A stretch of DNA of 64,000 nucleotides, taken from contig NC_088298.1 of NCBI RefSeq assembly GCF_032854445.1, positions 5,454,160 through 5,518,159 of the forward strand. Reading direction: 5' to 3'. This DNA comes from Liolophura sinensis. Taxonomy: Eukaryota; Mollusca; Polyplacophora; Chitonida; Chitonidae. A program made the translations under genes and the position numbers. Of the stretch, positions 45,695 to 53,874 are shown piece by piece. Under the pieces are notes generated by a model. The model was not told the DNA's origin. It made no database searches and was given only the letters and a program-made list of their open reading frames with translations. How positions within the stretch are numbered: position 1 is the stretch's first letter; every line of letters starts with the position of its first letter.

Positions 45695-46425
45695 GCCGAA
45701 CAAGAAGGTCAAATTATGCAAATATGGCGTAAACCCATAAACACTGCATTGTTGTTTCACAACTGTGTTTAATACATCGACGTCAGTGAGGTTGTACAAA
45801 CGATAGATCACTGCTCACTACCTACATCAGCCAGGAATTGTTTCGATTACTATACTACTTCGTAAACAAACAATAATTTAATAGATCGCACTAGTGACAC
45901 GATTTCTTTTTGGTGTTGTGTGCATGCGCGAAGACCTTTCCACTGAGTACAAAGCGTTATTCTACACTAAATATTAAATGACATCGATGTTTCTAATCTT
46001 TTTTAGATTAGGGATTGTGGTAATTTTGTATTGTGTTTCACGTATTCTTTACTGCGAAGATTGACGAATAAGTGTTGATTTCTTCACGTCATTGTTAAAG
46101 CGAAAATTAGATCGCATTGTTGACACCGTTTCTTTTGTTTTGTGTGCATTTTTTACCGCTTTCCTTGATTCTGGACACCAGCTTCATTCAAGAGTAACAG
46201 CTGCTAGCTTCCTCTGTTTTTTGAAAACATATCACAGTCTCTGTAGTCAGAGATGCATATTAGCTGTGATATACGACCTGAAATGCAACAACCTTTTTTG
46301 GCTAAATAAATGTAAAGGGCACCTGCGGACTGGAGAACGGTTCGTTAGACATGTGACCTGTCCCTTATGTTAACAAAGCGTCAGTGGAGGAATACCGAAA
46401 GAATTCTAACGTCTTATGCCAGGTT
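45695..46425. other. No gene seen (intron)
   Basis: The plus frame at 46092-46373 (93 codons) is Cys/Phe-rich but unrecognised and lacks a clear acceptor/donor pair. Confidence 0.4.
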
Positions 46426-46429
46426 TCAA

Positions 46430-46600
46430 CGGTGCTATTCGCCGTATTGAATTCAAGAATGTTTGACTTGTACGACGCCGGTAAGGTTTTATGGGTGGAG
46501 GAAACCGGAATGCCCGAAGTAAACCTACCGACAGGCGACAACTGGATTCGAAACCGCGACCCCATGGGTCTGGGAGAAGAAGCACTCAGAAACTGCTTTT
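46430..46600 (-). repeat. SINE-A, strongly decayed
   Basis: CGCCGTATTGAATTCAAGAA, TTGTACGACGCCGGTAAGG, GGAGGAAACCGGAATGCCCG and GGATTCGAAACCGCGACCCC in order. It explains the open frames at 46365-46871. Confidence 0.65.
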
Positions 46601-46604
46601 GGCG

Positions 46605-47390
46605 AAATTTCAAGGATAAAATATGGTGGAGGGGGATGTGGGAAGGTACATGAGAGCAGTTTACACATATTCTAAATGTTCGTGTAGAACACCTTGCCCA
46701 TGTCTTCCTGAAGTGTGGTGGCTGTGAACGATGCTCCCGTTTCCGACATCCAGATGCATAATACACAATATACATTACTTCGTAAAAGAGTTTGAGCACA
46801 GTTTCCAATGCCAGTATTGTTCTTGTGCTAATATCGTTTTTTAAAGTTCGTGTTAACCGAATTCCATACAATTTTCAACAACATGAATTACTTATATCTT
46901 GTCTGGAAGAAACTAAAATACCATTTGTCTTCCTGACAGAGTTTATGAGCTATAATTATCATCTCGTTTGGCACGTTCGTAAATTTCCATGGCTGGTAAA
47001 GTTAAAACGTACAAATGCCTGACTGGGACATTAAACATTTAGGGCAATGAAATAAATTAGGTCTAAACATCTGATATGCATTATATATCATTTGTTTTGC
47101 GCAGAATAGAACTTAAAGCACTTATCCGGCTTCTGGGTTTGGTCTAACAACACCTAGGTAAACAGTACCTACGGATTTTAACGTAGCATAAGACACTGCA
47201 ATTTGTCATTTCTCAACAAACTTGATGATGTTGCAGACAAAACGGTTTTATATGCGCACCCGGAATGTTTGTCCATTGAAAGAGAAATTGTCTGTTTGAG
47301 TTTCAAACTTATTTTGCTGTAACCCTTGTCTAGTAGATTCAGTGAACAGCTTAGGATAATAAATAAGTAAAGGAATTCCGGAAAGAAAAT
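46605..47390. other. No gene seen (intron)
   Basis: Unique, AT-rich. Short plus frame 46792-47022 not called. Confidence 0.4.
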
Positions 47391-47393
47391 TGT

Positions 47394-47416
47394 TTTTTTT
47401 TTTTTTTTTTTTTTTT
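47394..47416. repeat. Poly-T tract near the exon 1 donor
   Basis: About 23 T in a row, 30 bp inside intron 1 (poly-A in the transcript). Confidence 0.9.
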
Positions 47417-47450
47417 GCTTTGCTTTGTTTTTGATCGAAGGTTTTCTTAC

Positions 47451-47579
47451 CTGGTAGAAGTAGTAAGTATCCTCCCCTCCGGTAGATCCATTTAGAAAGG
47501 CGGACGTAAGGTTCCCCGTAAAATTCCCCACCATGAGCAAATAAGCGGCGTGGCCCAAACTGAAGCCGTCGCCATCCAT
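47451..47579 (-). CDS. CCAPR/NPSR1-like: Neuropeptide GPCR, first coding exon (extracellular N-terminus)
   Basis: 43 codons from ATG (47579) to a GTAAG donor (47450). An in-frame TAA two codons upstream (ACA TAA AGT ATG G) makes this the only possible start in this exon; A at -3 and G at +4 form a strong Kozak context. Residues 1-43 carry three N-glycosylation sequons (Asn19-Phe-Thr, Asn23-Leu-Thr, Asn30-Gly-Ser) and no signal peptide, as expected for the short extracellular tail of a class A receptor. The exon ends GGEDTYYFYQ and continues with TEQ and helix 1 in exon 2. Aromatic residues then TEQ just before helix 1 fit CCAP / neuropeptide S receptors, by recalled family resemblance. The reading frame continues past the donor as intron, so the 133-codon open frame here is not the protein. 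Confidence 0.87.
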
Positions 47580-47780
47580 ACTTTATGTGAGCTCTGGCAG
47601 TAAGCCCTTCACTTTACGGACTCCCCGATTATTTGATTAGAGTCTCCCTGTAAAAACTGCTGCAGCTTCCCCTAGTGTCGATCGATGGGTGCCTGTCTCT
47701 GTAGTTACATCCGCGACAACTCCGATCTTAAAGGGACGAAGAACTAGAGGAGACAGCATTGAGCTGGGATCCAAAGGATA
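47580..47780 (-). promoter_or_regulatory. Probable 5' UTR / upstream region of the GPCR
   Basis: Unique sequence directly upstream of the start codon, between it and repeats at 47.9 kb. No TATA box is obvious. A non-coding first exon further upstream is possible. Extent is a guess. Confidence 0.35.
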
Positions 47781-47926
47781 AGTATGGATCGACGATGGGC
47801 GCTTAGTTCACGAGATAGGAAGGCGGGGCGAGAGAGTAGAAAGCCAAAGGCTTTTAATGGTTCAGTTTGCAATGGCAGATACCATTCTGTTTTGCCTTTG
47901 CACGCACTTTTCTATTATTTATTATT

Positions 47927-48130
47927 ATTAATTTATTTATTTGATTGGTGTTTTACGCCGTGCTCAAGAAAATATTATTCATACCACGGCGGTCAGCTTT
48001 ACAGTGGGGGCAATCCCTTGGCCCTCCAGAGACCTTTCCATGGACGACAAGAGAAGACGTCACTATCGGTAACCGCATTGGTGAGAGGCTCATAAGTCAT
48101 TGTGCAGCGCTAGCATGCTTATTACTCGGC
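47927..48130 (-). repeat. SINE-A with internal deletion
   Basis: TTTATTTATTTGATTGGTGT, CGCCGTGCTCAAGAAAATAT, ACCACGGCGGTCAGC, AACCGCATTGGTGAGAGGC and a head remnant TTGTGCAGCGCTAGCATGC. Confidence 0.9.
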
Positions 48131-48214
48131 CACAGCAGTCACCAGTTTTGTTCACACTAAACAATTTTGCCCATTTAGAGGATGGATCTGTTTAAAAGTG
48201 TAATGTCATAGAAG

Positions 48215-48430
48215 TCTTACAGACTTACAGACAGAGTAAAACCAGAACAGCGACGACACTTTGATAGCGGGCAAATGGAACAGGTGAAGTATGGCATCTT
48301 TTACGGACTACGAATGGTATACGAATGTCGGACATGACGCTTATATTCTTGACAATTTACCCTCAGAGTTTTATTCTGACTGTTCACACAAATGCTAAAA
48401 AGTAGAAAATTACACGCTACCTAGCATCAT
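48215..48430 (+). repeat. Family C copy interrupted by a 48-bp insert
   Basis: GAGTAAAACCAGAACAGCGA and CAGGTGAAGTATGGCATC are followed at 48300-48347 by a segment nearly identical (one mismatch) to 9617-9664. Family C then resumes with CTTGACAATTTACCCTCAGA and TTATTCTGACTGTTCAC. Confidence 0.8.
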
Positions 48431-48514
48431 GTGTTCAGACTTATATCAGTAGAGACGACTGACCAAAGGTCAGCCAATATATTACGGGTTGAGGAAATCT
48501 ACTGCCCGGGGTAA

Positions 48515-48775
48515 AACATATTCTATGCCTCGAAACAAGCATTCGTACACCAGCCGCCAGCCAGTAAGGGCGTTCCAGGTCAATAATCTCAAGGCCAGTA
48601 CCAAACACGACGTTTAGTACAAAGCACCAAAGATCTGAGGAAATATATGAAGTACGAGAATATGACGGAATCATGAAGCAGAGTGTAAGAGATTCTGGGC
48701 GCTTTGTCCATATTTACTTACTTATATATACTTACTTGAGAATAAACCATTGACAAGTTATACTGGATGACTTTT
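48515..48775 (+). repeat. Family D copy
   Basis: TATGCCTCGAAACAAGCATT, CAGTAAGGGCGTTCCAGGTC, AATAATCTCAAGGCCAGTAC, GAAGTACGAGAATATGACGG, then the 3' part AGATTCTGGGCGCTTTGTCC also seen at 61737 and 63680. Confidence 0.8.
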
Positions 48776-48867
48776 TACAACAACGAACTTCATGTAATTC
48801 TGCACGACATAGCGCCGCTGACCGCTTCTCACCACCAATGCTTCCAGAGTAATAGCCAGTTTTATTC

Positions 48868-48978
48868 ATTCATTTATTTTCATTTATTTGATTCGTGTTT
48901 CGCTTACTCAAGCATATTTCACTTATACAACCGCAGCCAGATTTATGGCGGGAGGAAATCGGGCACAGCCCGGGGAAA
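48868..48978 (-). repeat. SINE-A, 3' fragment
   Basis: TTTATTTGATTCGTGTTTCG, CTCAAGCATATTTCACTTAT, GGGAGGAAATCGGGCACAGC. Confidence 0.88.
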
Positions 48979-49084
48979 GAAAGTTTTAAGCACAGGAGCA
49001 TTGTTCACCAAGGAATTGCTCTCTGTGGTTCATATCGGACTGAAATTCAAGAGTCCAGCACATTTCTTAAAGAACTGAATTAAA

Positions 49085-49300
49085 TGAAAATTGCCCCCCA
49101 TTCCCCCCACCCCCCACCCCCAACTACTGCCAGTATATATGTAAGCACATGTTATCAGATAAGAGTCCTCTGTTCACGTATCAGTTTTATCCGTTTTAAG
49201 AAACTTTACGATGTGTAGTGGAATTGCGCACTACATGGATGGCATACACCTCACAGCGTGACACTTCTGAACTCCCTGTAAGAGTGGTGGGGGGGGGGGG
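49085..49300. other. C-rich and G-rich low-complexity tracts
   Basis: C-run cluster at about 49094-49122 and GTGGTGGGGGGGGGG at about 49286-49299. No gene. Confidence 0.7.
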
Positions 49301-49399
49301 ATCTAATGTGGCATCGAAACGCAAGACTGGCCACTAGAATCCACCCTGTCTTCTCCTACCCGCGGCCATGCAAGGCGACGGGACATCAGATATTACCCC

Positions 49400-49495
49400 T
49401 TAACGCCTTAATAAGTGGATGATACTGAGATCTTTCACGGAATAGCCACTTTCTAACGCGATCGCCAGCGAGGTATAACCCCAGGGCAGTTCAAA
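49400..49495 (-). CDS. Possible terminal exon, ankyrin-like (weak)
   Basis: After ..CTTCTTATAGACAG the minus strand is open for 31 codons to a TAA (49402-49400): LPWGYTSLAIALESGY, then SVKDLSIIHLLRR. GYTSLAIALESG resembles the G-x-T-x-L-x-x-A-x-x-x-G core of an ankyrin repeat, and IIHLL fits its second helix. One repeat is too little to be sure, and no polyadenylation signal is obvious. A GTAAGT donor-like site at about 49535 lies so close that the implied intron would be only about 40 bp. It is on the same strand as, and upstream of, the receptor. Confidence 0.2.
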   Translation of the reverse strand, partial: FELPWGYTSLAIALESGYSVKDLSIIHLLRR

Positions 49496-49639
49496 CTGTC
49501 TATAAGAAGATGGGTCCTTGATAGAAACATATACTTACGGCACCAAATAATTCTGACATATTGTGTTTATGTTGGGCGAGTGTAGCTATCAAACAGAGAA
49601 TCGTCTGGAGCGGACAAGGATGTGATATATAAGGCTACA

Positions 49640-49735
49640 CTGAGTAGAAAGTAAAAGCGGAACAGCGTCGACAGTATGAAAGTGGGCAAATGGTCACACG
49701 TAACCGGTGAAATTCGACCTCTAGTCAGTTTGTTG
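49640..49735 (+). repeat. Family C, 5' part
   Basis: GAGTAGAAAGTAAAAGCGGA, GGGCAAATGGTCACACGTAA, CCGGTGAAATTCGACCTCTA, cut by the TA microsatellite. Confidence 0.75.
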
Positions 49736-49737
49736 GT

Positions 49738-49752
49738 ATATTGGTATATTGG

Positions 49753-49823
<71 letters not shown>
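49738..49823. repeat. (TA)n microsatellite
   Basis: Two long TA runs around a short GTATATACA centre, between a family C copy and a SINE-A. Confidence 0.97.
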
Positions 49824-49828
<5 letters not shown>

Positions 49829-50045
49829 AGAATATTTCACTCAGACGATGGCGGCCGGCATTATGATGAGAGGAATCTTGGCAGAGCCCTCGGGACATCC
49901 AAGGCAATCCGTAGGTTGCTGAAGACCTTCCAACGTACCACCGGAGAGGAAGCCAGCATGCGCTGTAATTGAACTCACAGCGTTGGGAGGCTCTTGGGCC
50001 ATTGTTCCGCGCTTGCACGCTAAAAACCTCGGCCACGGAGGTCCC
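49824..50045 (-). repeat. SINE-A, tail replaced by (TA)n
   Basis: Begins inside the 3' domain (GAAGAATATTTCACTCAGAC), then GGCGGCCGGCATTATGATGA, CATTGTTCCGCGCTTGCACG, AACCTCGGCCACGGAGG at the head. The usual AAATAAAT tail and CACCAATC are missing and TA repeats stand in their place. Confidence 0.9.
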
Positions 50046-50054
50046 CAAATAAAA

Positions 50055-50130
50055 TAATAGACCTACAGCAGAGATATAGAGTAAAAACCAAAGCAGTGGC
50101 GACAATGTGATAATTGGCAAGTGGTCATTG
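50055..50130 (+). repeat. Family C, 5' part
   Basis: CCTACAGCAGAGATATAGAG, TGGCGACAATGTGATAATTG, GCAAGTGGTCA. Confidence 0.6.
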
Positions 50131-50457
50131 TGGACTAAGCAACCCCGAGGCCTGATCCCTTTGCTTTGTTTTAATGTTATTGCATGTTAAATGTGATGAC
50201 AACACAGCGTTTTGAGAATCTCGTTTTGAGTGACCTCGAATAAATTGCAGTTACCATAGCTGCATTTTTGTTTACCTATTTCTGTTTGAGCCATGGCGCT
50301 TCTTACGTTGGTGACAGATCTCTGCTAGAGTGTTCAGTGCACTTACAATATTCATTCCTGTATAGAACGCCCATACTTAGTCGATTTAACGTTGGAAATA
50401 AAATTTTAGATGTGGATCGATTAGGCGCAGTGCGTTCGTGCTGTGGCTACAGATTGG

Positions 50458-50624
50458 CTCGTATACAGCCATATGACACAACAACAGTGTATAACTCGTA
50501 TACAGCCATATGACACAACAATAGTGTACAACTTGTATACAGCCATATGACACAACAACAGTGTATAACTCGTATACAGCCATATGACACAACAATAGTG
50601 TGCAACTCGTACACAGCCATATGA
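50458..50624. repeat. 37-bp minisatellite, left part
   Basis: Unit TCGTATACAGCCATATGACA + CAACAACAGTGTATAAC, about 4.5 copies before a SINE interrupts it. Starts at 50461 and 50498 give the period. Different in sequence from the 37-bp array at 38.1 kb. Confidence 0.96.
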
Positions 50625-50977
50625 CCTCAGTTGGTTAGCGCGCTAGCGCAGCGTGATGATCTAGTAATCTCTCACCAATGCAGTCGCTGTGAGTTCAAGT
50701 CCAGCTCATGCTGGCTTCCTCTCCGGCCGTACGTGGGAAGGTCTTCCAGCAACCTGCGGATGGTCGTGGGTTTCCCCCGGGCTCTGCCCGGTTTCCTCTC
50801 ACCATAATGCTGGCCGCCACCGTATAAATGAAATAATCTTGAGTAAGTCAAATCGTTCAGGTTATCCTGTTTAACAGTAGGTCGTGGTTTTCCCCCTTGC
50901 TCTGCCCGGTTGCCTCCCACCATAAGTGAAATATTCTTGAGTACGGCTTAAAACACCAATCAAATAAATAAATAAAT
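50625..50977 (+). repeat. SINE-A inserted in the minisatellite
   Basis: Starts at CTCAGTTGGTTAGCGCGCTA (A box), carries the B box GAGTTCAAGTCC, and ends in (AAATAAAT)n. ACAGCCATATGAC borders both ends, a 13-bp target duplication. After ATAATCTTGAGTAAGTCAAA, the body region from GTAGGTCGTGGTTTTCCC through ATATTCTTGAGTACGGC appears again, so its 3' half is duplicated. Confidence 0.92.
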
Positions 50978-51064
50978 ATACAGCCATATGACACAACAAT
51001 AGTGTATAACTCGTATACAGCCATATGACACAACAATAGAGTACATTTCGTATACAGTCGTACG
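50978..51064. repeat. 37-bp minisatellite, right part
   Basis: Continues the array at 50458 with two and a half more units after the SINE. Confidence 0.95.
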
Positions 51065-51107
51065 ACACATCAATAACGTAAGTTAAATTCGCTATGAGTA
51101 CAGTTTT

Positions 51108-51200
51108 CTTGTAGGTAAAAGTGACAAGAGGTCGAATTTCATCGATTGCATGTGACCATTTGTCATCGCAGCTCTGGTTTGACTCTCCTTCCTAGGGACT
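51108..51200 (-). repeat. Family C end
   Basis: GTAAAAGTGACAAGAGGTCG, GTGACCATTTGTCATCGCAG, CTCTGGTTTGACTCTCC. Confidence 0.6.
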
Positions 51201-51634
51201 CTTCGTCATGGTTGAGTGCTAGTAAACGAGTAGTAGTCATCTAAGTAGTTATCTGAATTAGAACTACGGGTAAATTGGAAATGTCGAATTTCAAGTTTAA
51301 ATGTTCAACGGCTATGAGAAACCCTTCCCATTTGAAGTAATTCGGATCCAAGCTGCGCAGGTGTTCTATTGTTGATGTTTGCCTTTGCGATGATGATTTG
51401 TGGACTAACTGGTAACGCAATATTTCTGTGTTTCAATGTCCAATCCAGCTTGGACCCGAGGCGTCAGCTCCTCCATTAGTAGGCTATCAAACTTCCCGTA
51501 AATCCGACTCTAGTCTATATGTTGTTTATTGGACTTTCCCGTGCTTTAGGTAGAAATGCGATGTGGCCATCGTTTGCGAGTTATATCGATCAAGTACTTA
51601 TCATCCCATGGCCGTGCCTGCGTAGAGCACCGAA

Positions 51635-51883
51635 CTAGCTTTCTCGACAGAGGCGCCTCGGGACATTGATATTTGACTGCAGTAGGAATGGGATAGAACC
51701 ACGGCGTGGTTTTGCAGCGAAAATATTAACCTGACAGATTGTTTTACCTCTTCCTTTGAGGGCAGGTATACATGTATCTCTAATAGGTGGCCCCTTACAT
51801 CCTAGCACTACTACCTCACCCAGATGCCTATGCCCACCTAGAGGTACACGAAACCACCTGGGTTTCCCAATTGTCCGTGACAT
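51635..51883 (-). CDS. Open frame, possible terminal exon (weak)
   Basis: 82 codons beginning MSRTIGKPRWFRVPLGGHRH, followed by LGEVVVLGCKGPPIRDTCIP, basic overall, ending RRLCRES. An AATAAA on the same strand lies about 105 bp after the stop (near 51530), which would suit a 3' end. No family is recognised, no supporting exon is seen and it could be an old repeat. Confidence 0.18.
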   Translation of the reverse strand: MSRTIGKPRWFRVPLGGHRHLGEVVVLGCKGPPIRDTCIPALKGRGKTICQVNIFAAKPRRGSIPFLLQSNINVPRRLCRES

Positions 51884-51889
51884 TTTCTA

Positions 51890-52456
51890 TATTGGAAGAA
51901 CACACTAAACATCGCTCTTGTTTTATATAAGTTCGGTGTTCAATAAATCTACAAAGGTGGCTCTGGCGATGTCTTTAGTAAGGTGTACTTCTTATTTTTG
52001 TGTAATCAGATTTAAAATGGGATTGGTATTGCCTGAAGTGTAGCAAAAAAAAAGTTTTTTTTCACACAAAGGCATGGATGGAATTTCACTCTCTCGTATG
52101 GCGCCGGAGGAGGCCTTATACCAAGAGTAATCAGACTCTATTGTACAGATACTAGCTTCGAGGCAGATTACAGGTGACCGGGAAACCGTGCCTCCTACGC
52201 CCTTAGAATCCTGTTTCAAAAGGATGACGAAAAGGTTGACAAAAAGGCACCCGCACCAATAAGGGATTATGCTTTTGAGTAAGGAGAAACGCGAATAGTG
52301 CTTTTTGGAAAACAATGCAACCGTCTGAACCATCTGTGGCCGATGTGGCGTGCATGTTGTTTTCATTTTAACTAGACAGAAGAACAAGGTACTCTCAAGG
52401 TCCCTTTTTTCAAACGCTGATGGTTTACGGAAAGGTTTTTTTATATAAACATCCAG
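51890..52456. other. No gene seen
   Basis: The minus frame at 51992-52387 (131 codons) has no recognised motif: FFCLVKMKTTCTPHR start, generic composition, no clear splice sites. Left uncalled. Confidence 0.35.
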
Positions 52457-52656
52457 NNNNNNNNNNNNNNNNNNNNNNNNNNNNNNNNNNNNNNNNNNNN
52501 NNNNNNNNNNNNNNNNNNNNNNNNNNNNNNNNNNNNNNNNNNNNNNNNNNNNNNNNNNNNNNNNNNNNNNNNNNNNNNNNNNNNNNNNNNNNNNNNNNNN
52601 NNNNNNNNNNNNNNNNNNNNNNNNNNNNNNNNNNNNNNNNNNNNNNNNNNNNNNNN
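52457..52656. other. Assembly gap of 200 N
   Basis: Exactly 200 unresolved bases, a conventional scaffold gap length; the true size is unknown. Confidence 0.99.
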
Positions 52657-52750
52657 ATTGTTATCTATCAAGAATTACTCAAAATGCTGTGTTGTCATCA
52701 CATTTAACATACAATGACATTAAAACACTGTCACATACTGTTTATTACTT
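52657..52750 (+). repeat. Family C, 3' end, cut by the gap
   Basis: ATCAAGAATTACTCAAAATG, CTGTGTTGTCATCACATTTA and AACATACAATGACATTAAAA correspond to the end of family C at 60400. Confidence 0.75.
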
Positions 52751-53050
52751 GTCTTTAAACATGAACAGTCGAGGAAGGCGGTCAACTAGCTGTACGTTCA
52801 CGTGACTTCTAATGTGTCGTGCACTAACCAAAAGGTGTAACTTCTTGTTGGTTATTTCCTTGAAACAAACCATGTTGTTGATAGAGCAAAACTAAGACCG
52901 TCAATTACACTAATACTCTAACTTTATCGTAATAAATTATAGCCATTATCTTCGATAACACCTGAATAAACGAAAAATATCTTAATTTACAGCGTGTATC
53001 AATAGATTAACTAGTTAGTGCGTCTACACTAGCACATATCTGACTACATA
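52751..53050. other. No gene seen
   Basis: AT-rich unique sequence. Confidence 0.45.
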
Positions 53051-53054
53051 TGTT

Positions 53055-53872
53055 TATTTACGTGATTTATTTATTTATTTGATCGGTGTTTGACTTCGTG
53101 CTCAAGAATATTTCACTTATACGACGACGGCCAGTGTAATTGGAGGAGGAAACCGGGCATAGCCTGAGGGAAACCCACGATCATCCGCAGATTGCCAGCA
53201 GGACTTCCCACGTAAGACCGGGGAGGAAACCGGGCATAGCCTGGGGGAAACCCATGACCATCCACAGATTGCCAGGAGGCCTTCCCACGTAAGACCGGAG
53301 AGGAAACCAGGCATAGCCTGGGGGAAACCCATGACCATCCACATCTTACCATGAGGCCTTCCCACGGAAAACCGGAGAGGAAACCGGGCATAGCCTGGAG
53401 GAAACCCACGACCATCCACAGATTGCCAGCAGGACTTCCCACGTAAGACCGGAGAGGAAACCGGGCATAGCCTGGGGGAAACCCATGACCATCCACAGAT
53501 TGCAAGGAGGCCTTACCACGGAAGACCGGAGAGGAAACCGGGCATAGCCTGGGAGAAACCCACAATCATCCACAGATTGCCAGCAGGACTTCCCACGTAA
53601 GACCTGAGAGGAAACCGGGCATAGCCTGGGGGAAACCCATGACCATCCACAGATTGCCAGGAGGACTTCCCACGTAAGACCCGAGAGGAAACCGGGCATA
53701 GCCTGGGGGAAACCCACAACCAGAAGGCCTTCCCACGTAAGACCGGAGAGAAAACCGGGCATAGCCTGGTGGAAAACCACGACCATCCACGTAGGAAACT
53801 GTGGAGGAAACCAGGATGAGGTGGATATGAATGAGGTAGCCACCTCATTGGTGAGGAGTTCCTGGGTCAGAA
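53055..53872 (-). repeat. SINE-A with an internally expanded 77-bp array
   Basis: Starts with an ordinary SINE-A tail and 3' domain (TTTGATCGGTGTTTGACTTC, CTCAAGAATATTTCACTTAT, CGACGACGGCCAG) and ends with head-side CACCTCATTGGTGAGGAGTT. Between them, at 53146-53795, the body segment GAGGAAACCGGGCATAGCCT..TTCCCACGTAAGACCGGA is repeated about eight times at a 77-bp period (starts at 53223 and 53300). Open frames of up to 165 codons on the minus strand are array echoes. Confidence 0.96.
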
Positions 53873-53874
53873 CG

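Larger units (their letters stand above)
33781..47450 (-). other. Intron 1 of the neuropeptide GPCR
   Basis: 13,670 bp, bounded on the minus strand by GTAAG (47450-47446) and TAG (33783-33781), phase 0. It carries five or more SINE-A copies, SINE-B copies, families C, D and G, and the 32-, 47-, 37- and 20-bp arrays. I saw no further receptor exon within it. Confidence 0.8.

Noticed and set aside
46365-46871. 168-codon minus-strand frame
   Set aside because: Covers a decayed SINE-A; no domain recognised.
47178-47450. Extension of the exon 1 frame beyond the donor (Lys-rich run)
   Set aside because: It translates the intron and its poly-T tract; the GTAAG at 47450 joins in phase to exon 2.
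53113-53848. Minus-strand frames of 100-165 codons rich in FPPGYARFPL
   Set aside because: Translation of the expanded SINE-A interior; the period of 77 bp rotates through all frames.
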